Shown one piece after another: positions 31,772 through 40,171 of a stretch of 64,000 nucleotides of DNA; within the stretch, counting starts at the first letter, position 1, and each line of letters opens with the position of its first letter. Both the position numbers and the translations under genes were made by a program. Source of the DNA: Cohnella ginsengisoli (GTDB lineage: Bacteria; Bacillota; Bacilli; Paenibacillales; Paenibacillaceae); NCBI RefSeq assembly GCF_029525555.1, contig NZ_JAPDHZ010000003.1:1426001-1490000 (forward strand), read 5' to 3'. The notes below the pieces were generated by a model that had not been told where the DNA came from, made no database searches, and was given only the letters and a program-made list of their open reading frames with translations.

Positions 31772-32634
31772 ACCGCCTCACCGCCCCGTCCGGCGCAGCC
31801 GCACAGCGCTATCTTTTCGAGCGCCAGACGCTTGACGGCTTCCTTCGCCGGCACCATGTACTTGCGGGGATCGTTCTCCCCCGGCCGATCCTCGAAGACG
31901 CGCTTGATGGCATCCGAAAACGCGATGCGCAGCTCGGTGGCGATATTCATCTTGGCCATGCCGAGCGCGACCGCCCGCCTGACCTGATCAGGCGGAATGC
32001 CGGAGCCGCCGTGAAGCACCAGCGGGACGTCGACGCTTCCGGCGATGCGGGCGATCCGGTCGAAGTCGATGTCCGGATCGCCCTTGTAGATGCCGTGCGC
32101 GGTGCCGATCGCCGGCGCCAGCGTGTCTACGCCCGTGCGCGCGACGAACGACACGCATTCCTCCGGGTCCGCCAGCAGCGCGTCGCGGGCGTCGACGACG
32201 ATGTCGTCCTCCACGCCGCCCACTTTGCCAAGCTCCGCTTCGACGTTGACGCCGACTGCCGCGGCCACCGAGATGACGCGGGCTGTGCGCTCGACGTTTT
32301 CCTCGTAAGGATGCATGGACGCATCGATCATGACGGAGGTATAGCCCGCCCGGATGCACCTTACGATGACGTTGTAGTCGGTGCAGTGGTCGAGGTGGAG
32401 ACCGATCGGCAGACGGGTCCGGCTCGCGGCCACCTCGGCCGCGGCGGCGATGTAGTCGGCGCCCAGATGCTGGACGGTGCCGACGGTCGTCTGGAGAATG
32501 AGCGGGGCGTCGCTCTCGATCGCGGCATCCACGACCGCTTGCAGCATCTCGAGCGTGTGAACGTTAAAAGCCGCTACGGCGTATCCGTGCTTTCTCGCGT
32601 GCCGCAGCACCGCCGTCGTCGATGTTAGAGCCAT
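31768..32634 (-). CDS. class II ketose-1,6-bisphosphate aldolase (GatY/KbaY/FbaA type)
   Basis: Zinc-dependent aldolase that cleaves fructose- or tagatose-1,6-bisphosphate into two trioses. At 288 residues it has the short form typical of GatY/AgaY. Visible motifs are AFNVHTLEMLQAV, zinc-site LHLDHCTDY, EAELGKVGG, AIGTAHGIYKG and LVLHGGSGIP. First gene of a six-gene minus-strand operon (aldolase, kinase, DeoR, two oxidoreductases, peptidase), with GGGAGGA before the ATG. The stereochemistry of the substrate cannot be decided from these motifs. Confidence 0.88.
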   Translation of the reverse strand: MALTSTTAVLRHARKHGYAVAAFNVHTLEMLQAVVDAAIESDAPLILQTTVGTVQHLGADYIAAAAEVAASRTRLPIGLHLDHCTDYNVIVRCIRAGYTSVMIDASMHPYEENVERTARVISVAAAVGVNVEAELGKVGGVEDDIVVDARDALLADPEECVSFVARTGVDTLAPAIGTAHGIYKGDPDIDFDRIARIAGSVDVPLVLHGGSGIPPDQVRRAVALGMAKMNIATELRIAFSDAIKRVFEDRPGENDPRKYMVPAKEAVKRLALEKIALCGCAGRGGEAV

Positions 32635-32725
32635 GACTGGTTCCTCCCGGCCTGCTTGAATGGTGTTCGTGCGCGAGTCGATCCATCGCGTTCGTTTATA
32701 ATATAGAGAATAATTATGATTTTTT

Positions 32726-32767
32726 CAATCATTAAATGATTGTAATAATCATTTTATTTGATTATTA
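32726..32767. promoter_or_regulatory. AT-rich paired palindromes, probable DeoR operators
   Basis: A perfect 17-bp palindrome CAATCATT-A-AATGATTG (32726-32742) is followed at once by 9-bp arms TAATAATCA (32743-32751) and TGATTATTA (32759-32767). They share the half-site TGATTA/TAATCA and sit between the divergent aldolase operon and the isomerase gene. The stretch is strikingly AT-rich against its surroundings, which fits a control region with overlapping divergent promoters. Confidence 0.6.
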
Positions 32768-32803
32768 TGATCTTATAAATCAATATGTGGAGGTTGCCGT
32801 CCA

Positions 32804-33854
32804 ATGAGCCTGACTTATCGGGAGACCAAACAGCAATATGCGGCGCTGCGACAAACCTATGAATACATGCTGGGCGAGCGAGGGCGAATCGAAACGTTCG
32901 TGAAAAGCATCGCCCCCTCCTCGATCACCTTTCTCGGCTGCGGCTCCAGCTATTGCCTCTGCGAATCCGCCGCGTTTTCCGTCCGGCTGCGCGCGGGCCT
33001 GACGGCGCAGGCTTTTGCCGGCGGCGACTTGCTGCTGAACGGCGAGCGCTATCGAACCGCGCTGACGGGCACACTGCTGGTCGCGCCTTCCCGTTCGGGC
33101 AGCACGACGGAGATCGTCGAGGCCGTCCGCCTGCTGCGCGGCGCGGCTCACGTCCCGCTGCTGGCCATCTCTTGCGTCGCTGGCTCCCCGCTATCGGCCG
33201 AGGCGGACCTGGCGCTGGAGCTTCCCTGGGCATTCGACGCCAGCGTCTGCCAGACCCGAACGGTGATCAACCTGTATACGGCCGATCTGCTGATCGCTGC
33301 CTTTCTCGGCGGCGACGAAGCGCTGATCGCCTCGATCGACGCGGCGATCCGGGACGGCGAAGCGTTCATGGCGCGTGTCGAGGCGGGCATCCGCACGGCG
33401 GCGGGATTCGACTGGACCCAGGCCGTCGTGCTGGCCGACGGCGAGCTGAAGGGCCTGGCGGGCGAAGGCGCGATCGCGCTGACCGAGATCGCGGCCGTGC
33501 AGGCCCAGTCGTATCATCTGCTTGACGTCCGCCACGGGCCGATGGTCGTCGTCGGTCCGGGCACGCTCGTCATCGCCGCCGCATCCGGCGACGCCGGGGG
33601 CGCGCGGCACCGGCACAATCTGCTCCGCGACCTTAAGCGCAGGGGGGGCGACCGTCATCGTTTACGCCGACGCGGCAGACGCGGAGCTTGAAGCGATCGC
33701 CGACTACGCCGTCTTTTCCGGCTTCGCGCTGGATCCTGCGGTCCAGGGTATTCCCTTCCTCTTTCTCTCGCAGATCGCAGCGCTGTGCCGCGCGGAACGC
33801 AAGAGCATCGATCCCGACCGGCCGGACGGGCTGGTAGCGTGGGTCGCGCTCTGA
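32804..33854 (+). CDS. SIS-domain sugar-phosphate isomerase/deaminase, AgaS/FrlB-like (frame broken once)
   Basis: A 349-residue protein with two SIS domains, the fold of the isomerase half of glucosamine-6-phosphate synthase and of AgaS-type deaminase-isomerases. Phosphate-binding loops are LGCGSSYCL (first domain) and APSRSGSTTEIVEA; the second domain holds HLLDVRHGPMVVV. The break at the 7-G run 33642-33648 (6 restores the frame) lies within the second domain. GGAGG precedes the ATG. It is divergent from the aldolase operon and shares its AT-rich control region, which supports a joint pathway: deamination/isomerisation of an amino-sugar phosphate, phosphorylation by the PfkB kinase and cleavage by the aldolase. 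Confidence 0.82.
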
Positions 33855-34190
33855 CGATCGATGGGACAAAGTAGTCCCAACGGAGACTTCTGGCGGCAGG
33901 CGCACCGATCGATGGGACGAAGTAGTCCCAACGGAGACTTCTCGCGGCAGGCGCACCGATCGATGGGACGAAGTAGTCCCAACGGAGACTTCTCGCGGCT
34001 GGCGCAATGGTAGGCGGGGCAAAGTAGTCCCAACGGGGACTTCTCACGGCTGGCGCTACGGTCGGCGGGGCGAAGTAGTCCCAACGGGGAAATTCTCGCG
34101 GTCGGCGCTACGGTCGGCTGGGCGAAGTAGTCCCAACGAGGAACTTATCGCGGTCGGCGCTACGGTCGGCGGGGCAAAGTAGCTTAAATT
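33855..34190. repeat. tandem intergenic repeat, ~6.5 copies of 51-52 bp
   Basis: The anchor GTAGTCCCAACG recurs at 33871, 33922, 33973, 34024 and 34075 (exact 51-bp steps), then 34127 (52 bp); a degenerate last copy has its GTAG at ~34179. Each full copy can form a small hairpin GGGAC-gaagta-GTCCC. Copies at the left are nearly identical and those at the right more diverged. The array fills the space between the isomerase stop codon and the shared terminator and contains no credible gene, although several frames are open because 51 is a multiple of three. Confidence 0.9.
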
Positions 34191-34250
34191 CAAAAAACCG
34201 TTCTTCGCCCACAGACGCACGATTGCGTCCTGGCCGAAGAACGGTTTTTT
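34191..34250. terminator. bidirectional Rho-independent terminator
   Basis: A 16-bp outer stem (AAAAAACCGTTCTTCG with its complement at 34235-34250) and a 6-bp inner stem GACGCA/TGCGTC, with six T or A at each edge, give strong termination on both strands between convergent genes. Confidence 0.9.
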
Positions 34251-34274
34251 CGCATGAAAAGGTTTGCCCCTATG

Positions 34275-35354
34275 CTACGCGCTGTAAATCAACGGATTTT
34301 GCCGCCTGCACTCCTCCATGACCCACATCTGCTGGCGCACTTGCTCCGGCGTGATCTCCAGCGGCGCGCCCTCCGTGAGCGAGCGGTGCAGCATCAGGTA
34401 TAGCCTTTCGGTCATGTAGCCGAACAGACTCTGCCCCTCCGGCAGCGACATCGACCATTCGTCGTTGTACCATGTCAGTTCCTCGTTGCAGTAGGCGGGC
34501 AGCCCCGCCGCATTGAACAGCGGCTCTCTCACGAGCTGCTGCGCCGGCGCTTCCTCGGGCTTGAAGTACTGCCACTCCAGATGTTCCGGGCTGCCATGCA
34601 GGCCCCCGTTGGTGCCCTGGATGTTGAACGAATCCTGCGGATACGCGCAGCAGGACGAGATCTCGATATCGATCGTCGGACGGCCGGGGCCTCTCATGAG
34701 CAGCTTCACGTAGTCTTCCGCATCCCCGAACGTGTTCGCCCGGTCCATGATGCACGTAATCTGCGGCAGCGCGTCGGTGCCGAACAGCTGCAGCGCCTGG
34801 TCGACCGGATGCGGACCGGTGTTCATGAGATTGCCGCCGTTGTTGCTCTGAAGCGTCTGCCAATCCCATCGGCGGGCGAATCCGTTCATACCGATGCTTA
34901 CCTGTACGATGCGGCCGAGCACGCCGGAATCGATCACTTGGCGAATCTGCTGGAAAGCGGGGTGGTATCTGGACTGCTGAAAGACGGCAAGCAGCTTGCC
35001 CGAGCGCTTGGAAGCTTCGATCAGCCGATCGACCTCCTCGGGAGATTTGGCCAGCGGCTTTTCGCACAGGACGTTGAAGCCTTTGTTCAGCAGCTCCAGC
35101 GAGATGGGAAAGTGCTGATGGCTCGGCGACGCGTTGACGACCAGGTCAAGCTGCTCGCTCGCGATCATTTCTTCCCACGTGCCATAGGCGCGACAGCCGA
35201 ATTCCGTTTCGGCAAGCGCACGGCGCTCCGGGATGGAATCGGCGATCGCCGCGATTTGGTACTGTGCGGGGAGCTGCACGAGCAGTTTGCCGTGAATGTC
35301 GCGGCCGCTGCGTCCCTGTCCGATGATGCCGACTTTCAATGGAGTTGCCGTCAT
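34275..35354 (-). CDS. Gfo/Idh/MocA family oxidoreductase
   Basis: NAD(P)-dependent oxidoreductase of 359 residues: nucleotide loop VGIIGQGRSGRDIHG, CEKPLAKS with the catalytic Lys, and NLMNTGPHPVDQAL with the active-site His. Last gene of the amino-sugar operon, overlapping the AraC gene by 4 bp. The enzyme may oxidise or epimerise a hexose or amino-sugar derivative processed by the NagA/NagB part of the operon, but the substrate is not evident. Confidence 0.87.
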   Translation of the reverse strand: MTATPLKVGIIGQGRSGRDIHGKLLVQLPAQYQIAAIADSIPERRALAETEFGCRAYGTWEEMIASEQLDLVVNASPSHQHFPISLELLNKGFNVLCEKPLAKSPEEVDRLIEASKRSGKLLAVFQQSRYHPAFQQIRQVIDSGVLGRIVQVSIGMNGFARRWDWQTLQSNNGGNLMNTGPHPVDQALQLFGTDALPQITCIMDRANTFGDAEDYVKLLMRGPGRPTIDIEISSCCAYPQDSFNIQGTNGGLHGSPEHLEWQYFKPEEAPAQQLVREPLFNAAGLPAYCNEELTWYNDEWSMSLPEGQSLFGYMTERLYLMLHRSLTEGAPLEITPEQVRQQMWVMEECRRQNPLIYSA

Positions 35355-36271
35355 TTGTTCATCCCTCTTTCTCCGATAGGCTCGGCGGAGCCGCCGAACG
35401 TTTTTTTGTATTCCGTAGGCGTGATGCCGGTGCGCTTCTTGAAGGTGCGGATAAAGTGGCTCAGATGCCGATAGCCGACTTGGAACCCGATCTGCGTGAC
35501 CGTGAGCGACTGCCGCCGGATCAGCTCCTTCGCCCGCTCGATGCGGACTTCGTTCACGTAGTCGATGAACGACTGACCCGTCACGTGCTTGAACATGTGG
35601 CTGAAATACGCCGGCGCCATATTCGCGATATAAGCGCCGTGCTCAAGCGGGATGTCCTGGCTGTAGTTATCGTGCACGTACCGTCTGGCTTCTTCGATCG
35701 GCTCCCGGTCGGCGGCGACGGATTGCCTGCCCGGGCTGCGCCGGACGGCGCGGTATTCGCGCTCGGCCACCGTCAGCAGTTTCAGCAGGGAGATCCGGAT
35801 CGCGAACTCGTAGCCGACCTCCTTGTGGTCGTATTCGTCCTGCATGTCTTGGAGCAGCTGCAAGACGAGCGGCTGCCTGTGCTTGCCGACATGCAGCCAG
35901 GAATAAGGCGCGGCCGCCGGTCCCGGCGTCAGGTAACGCTTGAGGTAATCCTCCATTGGCCCCAGATGCCCCTCCAGCAGTTCCGGCAAGAAGTCGGCCA
36001 TGATCAGCTCGAACGCCTGATCTTCGATGGCGCTGATGCTGTGTCCGTTGCCGGGCGCGATGATGAACAGATCTCCCTGGCTGACGGTCAGCGACTTGCC
36101 GAGCAGCTGGTGATTGCACATGCCCTGACGGACGTAGGCGATCTGGACGTAGTCGTGCATGTGCAGGCTCTGCTTCATGAGCGGACTGGCATATCGGAAT
36201 ATTTTGAAAGGAAAATCCCTGTTCAGCTCATCCCGGCCTTGAAAAAGCGGCAGGTCCAAGTCTTCGTTCAT
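35351..36271 (-). CDS. AraC family transcriptional regulator
   Basis: A 306-residue regulator with an N-terminal cupin-like ligand-binding domain (~20-150, including the LHMHDYVQIAYVRQG metal/sugar pocket pattern) and two C-terminal helix-turn-helix motifs (~195-295) ending HFIRTFKKRTGITPTEYKK. It is co-transcribed inside the operon, between a TIM-barrel isomerase gene and an oxidoreductase gene, and so most likely controls this operon. The inducer is probably a sugar metabolised by it. Confidence 0.88.
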   Translation of the reverse strand: MNEDLDLPLFQGRDELNRDFPFKIFRYASPLMKQSLHMHDYVQIAYVRQGMCNHQLLGKSLTVSQGDLFIIAPGNGHSISAIEDQAFELIMADFLPELLEGHLGPMEDYLKRYLTPGPAAAPYSWLHVGKHRQPLVLQLLQDMQDEYDHKEVGYEFAIRISLLKLLTVAEREYRAVRRSPGRQSVAADREPIEEARRYVHDNYSQDIPLEHGAYIANMAPAYFSHMFKHVTGQSFIDYVNEVRIERAKELIRRQSLTVTQIGFQVGYRHLSHFIRTFKKRTGITPTEYKKTFGGSAEPIGERGMNK

Positions 36272-36287
36272 ACGACACCGCCTGTCT

Positions 36288-37139
36288 TTACGCTGTTGCG
36301 ATCAGCCTGCGAAGCGCCTCGAGGTCGTGCTCCAAACGTTCGTACGCCGGAAACGGGGCATGACATTCCAGCGTTACCCAATCCGAGTAGCCCGTCTCGC
36401 GCAGCGCGTCGAACAGCGGCTTGTGGTCGGCCCCGCCCTCGCCCAGCCGGCTCTGCAGGAACAGCTCCCGGCCGTGGCGCGTCGTACTGGCGAACGTCCC
36501 CGGCGCACCGAGCTCCGCGATGCGAAGCTCATCCTTCACGTGCACATGCATCAAATAGCGCCCCAGCCGAAGGACGGAGTCGCGTCCATAATCCGTATCG
36601 GTTATATACATATTGCCCGCGTCGTGAATCATCCCGACGTTGTCGCTTCCGATCATGCCGAGCAGTCGCAGGCTGCTGTCCACCGTCTCGACGAGCGAGT
36701 CGTTGTGAATCTCCATGAGCACGTTCACTTCATGCTTCTTCGCCTCTTCGGCGCATAGATTCATCCAGTAGGCGGCTTTGGCATAGTGATAGTCCTGCGC
36801 CTTGAAGGCGTTGGGACCACCGGGGAAAACGCGGATCATGCGCGTGCCCAGCACGTCGGCGATCTCGAGCAGCCGCTTGAATTCCTCGAAGTAACTCTCC
36901 GACTGGCTGTCGTCGGCATCGGAGAAGCCGCCGATATAGCTGGCCAGCACGGGGATCGGGAGCGCCAGGCTGTCGGATAGCGCCTTGACCTCTTTGACTC
37001 TTTCCATGCTGCTGGACGGAGAGATATGAGGCTCGCGCGCCGCGATCTCGATCCCGTCCAAGCCGAGCCGCTTCGTCAGGTGCATGGCTTCCTGAATGCT
37101 GTGCGAGATGAAGACTCCGCTGAATGCCGCTAATTTCAT
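36288..37139 (-). CDS. sugar phosphate isomerase/epimerase family (TIM barrel)
   Basis: A 283-residue xylose-isomerase-like TIM-barrel protein with the metal-binding acidic/His pattern GIEIAAREPH, VLMEIHND, MIHDAGNM and MHVHVKD. Such proteins isomerise or epimerise keto-sugars or process 3-keto intermediates made by Gfo/Idh/MocA enzymes. The ATG at 37137-37139 is preceded by GGGGGGAAC; the frame extends 11 codons upstream without a site. It starts 29 bp after nagA. Confidence 0.85.
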   Translation of the reverse strand: MKLAAFSGVFISHSIQEAMHLTKRLGLDGIEIAAREPHISPSSSMERVKEVKALSDSLALPIPVLASYIGGFSDADDSQSESYFEEFKRLLEIADVLGTRMIRVFPGGPNAFKAQDYHYAKAAYWMNLCAEEAKKHEVNVLMEIHNDSLVETVDSSLRLLGMIGSDNVGMIHDAGNMYITDTDYGRDSVLRLGRYLMHVHVKDELRIAELGAPGTFASTTRHGRELFLQSRLGEGGADHKPLFDALRETGYSDWVTLECHAPFPAYERLEHDLEALRRLIATA

Positions 37140-37168
37140 TTTCGTTCCCCCCTGTCCTCGATAAAGGC

Positions 37169-38345
37169 TCATCGGTCGCCCTTGCCTGAGTCGTCACGAT
37201 ATACGATCTCGCCCGCCTTGCATGTCCGTTCGATCCGGAGCTTGCCGCCGTCCCGGCGGAACAGCGCGATGTCGGCCGGAGCGCCCGCGGACAATCCCGC
37301 AGCCGCAGGCAGCCGCATGAAGCCCGCCGGCCTGACCGACGCCATGTCCCATGCGTCGGCCAGACTCGCGATGCCGCGCCCCGCCAGCTGCTCAATCCCC
37401 CAGAGGAGCATCTGCGCCGATCCGGCCAGGATCTTTTCCTGCTCCGCCAGATGGAGCCGGCCTTGGGGCGTCAGAACGACGCGGCCGCCGATGTGCGTCG
37501 TATATTCGCCCGGCGGCATGCCGCTCAGGTACACGGCGTCGCTGACCAGCATCGCTTTCTCGCCCTTCACCTTGAGGACGACCTTCAGCACCTGGTCCGG
37601 CAGATGGAACCCGTCCGCGATCAAGCAGCTGTACAATTCGTCCTGGGCCAACTGCTCCCATAGATAGTTCGGATGGCGAGGCAGCATGAGGTGAGCGCCG
37701 TTGCCGAAGTGCGTCGACATCCGCGCGCCGGACGCGACCGCTTCCTTGATCTGCTCCGCGGTGGCGGCCGTATGGCCGATAGACACCGTCACGCCGCTAT
37801 CCGTGCAGCGGCGGATGAACGCGCCGCTCCCCCTCCCATTCGGGCGACAGCGTGAGGATGGCGATGCGGCCGCCGGCCGCCTCCTGCCACTTGCAGAACA
37901 ATTCCCAGTCCGGCGCCCTGACGAATCGCAACGCGTGGGCGCCTCGCGCGCCGTCTTCGGGCGAGATGAACGGTCCCTCCAGATGGATGCCCGCGATGCA
38001 CGAGGCTGCGTCCGTATCACGCTCGCAAGCCTCGGCAATGGCCGCGACCTGGGAACCGATCGCCGCGGGCCCGTTCGTGACGACGGTCGGATAGAAGGCG
38101 GTCACGCCTTCCCTTCGAAGCTCGCGCGCCACCGTCCCCGGCAGTTCAGGCGGAATCGGCGACCGGTTGAAGTCGTGACCGGCGAAGCCGTTAATCTGCA
38201 GATCGACCAGTCCCGGCGCCGCGTACGGCAGCGCGTCCCGCTCCGCCGGCTCCGCCTCCGCAGACGCGATCCGCGCGATCCTTCCGGCTTCGACTTCGAT
38301 CTCCACGGGCTCGCCCGTACGATAGTGGAGCGCCTTGAGGATCAT
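37169..38345 (-). CDS. nagA: N-acetylglucosamine-6-phosphate deacetylase (frame broken once)
   Basis: Amidohydrolase that removes acetate from GlcNAc-6-phosphate. The corrected length is 391 residues, as expected. Motifs are PGLVDLQINGFAGHDFN, IHLEGPFIS with the metal-binding Glu, SIGHTAA with a ligand His, HFGNGAHLM and LVSDAV with the catalytic Asp. HFGNGA replaces the more common HLFNAM, a variant I associate with Paenibacillaceae. One base removed from the 5-C run at ~37829-37833 restores the frame between EWEG and GAFIRRC. It overlaps nagB by 4 bp (ATGA). Confidence 0.87.
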
Positions 38346-39124
38346 CGTCCCACCGCCCCGTACGAATCGAGATCCGCGTACAGGGTGCAGTCCGGATGGC
38401 TTCTGAGGATGGTGGACGGGCAAGCCGTCGCGATCGGCTCGCTCAGCGTTCGGCCTACGGCCTCCCGCTTGGTCGGCCCCGGCACGACGCAGAACAGATG
38501 CGCGCCGGAGAGAAGCGCGGGCACCGTCAACGTCAGCGCATGCGTCGGCACCGCATCGATGTCCGGGAAGCAGCCGTCGTTGACCTGCTGGCGTCTGCAC
38601 GTCTCGTCGAGTTCGACTGGCTTAATGAGCAGTCGATCATCGAAGTCGGCGACCGGCGGATCGTTGAAGGCGATATGCCCGTTCTCGCCGATGCCCAGGC
38701 AGACGATGTCGATCGGCGCCTCGGCCAGCAGCGCGGCATATCGGCTGCACTCCGCCTCGCTGTCGTTCGCGCTGTCGATCAGATGGATCGCCCCCGGCTT
38801 CACCCGGTCGAACAGCCTGCCCCGCAGATAGCGCCCGAAGGCTTGGGGAGCGTCCGGAGGCAATCCCAGATATTCGTCCATATGAAAGGCGACGATGCGC
38901 GACCATTCGATATCCGGGTCGGCCGCAAGCGTATCCAGCATCTCGTTCTGAGACGGCGCCGCCGCGAAGATCATGCGGATACTTGGCTTGGTTCGAAGCA
39001 GCGACTTGATCTTGGCGGCGACGTCGGACCCTGCCGCCGCGCCCATCTCGCCGCGGGACCGGTACACCCGGACTTTTAAGTCGCCCGCTTGCGCTTCAAT
39101 TACCGGCTGTTGCAAGGTCGTCAT
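38342..39124 (-). CDS. nagB: glucosamine-6-phosphate deaminase family protein
   Basis: Converts glucosamine-6-phosphate to fructose-6-phosphate and ammonia, the step after NagA. The 260-residue protein has the catalytic Asp83-Glu84 in FHMDEYLG and Glu147/His150 in GIGENGHIAFND, the signature of NagB rather than 6-phosphogluconolactonase. The start ATG at 39122-39124 overlaps the upstream oxidoreductase stop by 4 bp, and the stop overlaps nagA likewise, so the three are translationally coupled. Confidence 0.87.
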   Translation of the reverse strand: MTTLQQPVIEAQAGDLKVRVYRSRGEMGAAAGSDVAAKIKSLLRTKPSIRMIFAAAPSQNEMLDTLAADPDIEWSRIVAFHMDEYLGLPPDAPQAFGRYLRGRLFDRVKPGAIHLIDSANDSEAECSRYAALLAEAPIDIVCLGIGENGHIAFNDPPVADFDDRLLIKPVELDETCRRQQVNDGCFPDIDAVPTHALTLTVPALLSGAHLFCVVPGPTKREAVGRTLSEPIATACPSTILRSHPDCTLYADLDSYGAVGR

Positions 39125-40167
39125 CCGGCTGCCCCCCCTTCTCGCTCTTCCCCGATCACGATCTCCGCCCTTCGGCTCGCGCTCTCGTAGATCGCCTCGA
39201 CCAGCCTGACGGCCCGCCAGCCGTCTTCGCCCGAACTTAAAGGCTCGGTGCCCGTCTCGATGGCGGCGATGACGTCGAGGAACTGGCTTTGGTGAAATTC
39301 GGCGACGATGCTCTTCGGATCGGTCACCCCGCCGTACGATTGCTCCTGCGCCCAGTTCGGCTGTTCCCAGCCGGGTACGGACCAGCGCACGATCGAGCTG
39401 CCCTCGAGCTTGATCGCGCCCTGCTCGCCGTACAGCGCGATCGTCGCGGGATACCCGGGCTGAATGCTGGTCGACGCCATCACCGTCCCGTATGCGCCGC
39501 TCTCGAATTGCAAGATCGCCAGTCCCAGGTCCTCGGCCTCCATGCGGTGCGTAAGCGTGGCCGTCTTGCCGAACACCGTGCGCGCGTCCCCGGCGAACCA
39601 GAGCATCAGATCCAGGCCGTGAATGCCCTGATTCATGAGCGCGCCGCCGTCCTCGGCGATCGTGCCCCGCCAATCGGCGCTGTCGTAGTAGGCCTGGCTG
39701 CGGTAGAAAGGCAGCGTCATCTCCGCCAGCAGCAGCCTGCCGATCGCGCCTGCGTCGAGCACCTGCTTGATCAACTGGTTATTGGCCTCGAATCTGCGCT
39801 GGGCGATCGACGAGAGGACGACGCCGCGCTCGCGGGCCGTATCCGTCATTTTCCGCGCTTCCCGCGCGCTCATCGCCATCGGCTTTTCTACGATGAGGTG
39901 CTTGCCCGCGTTCAGCACGTCGAGCCCGACGGACGCATGGCTGCCGCTCGAAGTGGTCACGCAGACGATATCGATATCCTCTCGGCCGAGCAGGTCCCGG
40001 TAGTCGGTGACCCATTCGCAGCCTTCCCGCTCCGCGAGCGCTCTCGCCCGGCTCTCCGTCCTGCTGGAGACGGCGACCAGCTTCGCTTCCTCGATCTGCC
40101 CGATCGCCTCGACATGCCTTTCCGCGACGTCGCCGCAGCCGATGATGCCGAATCCCCATTGCGCCAT
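39121..40167 (-). CDS. Gfo/Idh/MocA family oxidoreductase
   Basis: A 348-residue NAD(P)-dependent oxidoreductase with nucleotide loop GIIGCGDVAERHV, IVEKPMAMS with the catalytic Lys and ALMNQGIHGLDLMLW with the active-site His. AAGGAGG precedes the ATG, and it follows the TIM-barrel isomerase by 4 bp. Pairing of such oxidoreductases with TIM-barrel partners is typical of pathways via 3-keto-glycosides or inositols. Confidence 0.87.
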   Translation of the reverse strand: MAQWGFGIIGCGDVAERHVEAIGQIEEAKLVAVSSRTESRARALAEREGCEWVTDYRDLLGREDIDIVCVTTSSGSHASVGLDVLNAGKHLIVEKPMAMSAREARKMTDTARERGVVLSSIAQRRFEANNQLIKQVLDAGAIGRLLLAEMTLPFYRSQAYYDSADWRGTIAEDGGALMNQGIHGLDLMLWFAGDARTVFGKTATLTHRMEAEDLGLAILQFESGAYGTVMASTSIQPGYPATIALYGEQGAIKLEGSSIVRWSVPGWEQPNWAQEQSYGGVTDPKSIVAEFHQSQFLDVIAAIETGTEPLSSGEDGWRAVRLVEAIYESASRRAEIVIGEEREGGAAG

Positions 40168-40171
40168 CCGC

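Noticed and set aside
33633..34084. Minus-strand open frames with repeats such as REVSVGTTSS and SREKSPLGLL over the 34-kb array
   Set aside because: Same reason: three overlapping frames open at once, no start context, overlap with the isomerase gene on the other strand.
33855..34190. CRISPR array
   Set aside because: The whole 51-bp unit is repeated without unique spacers and there are no cas genes.
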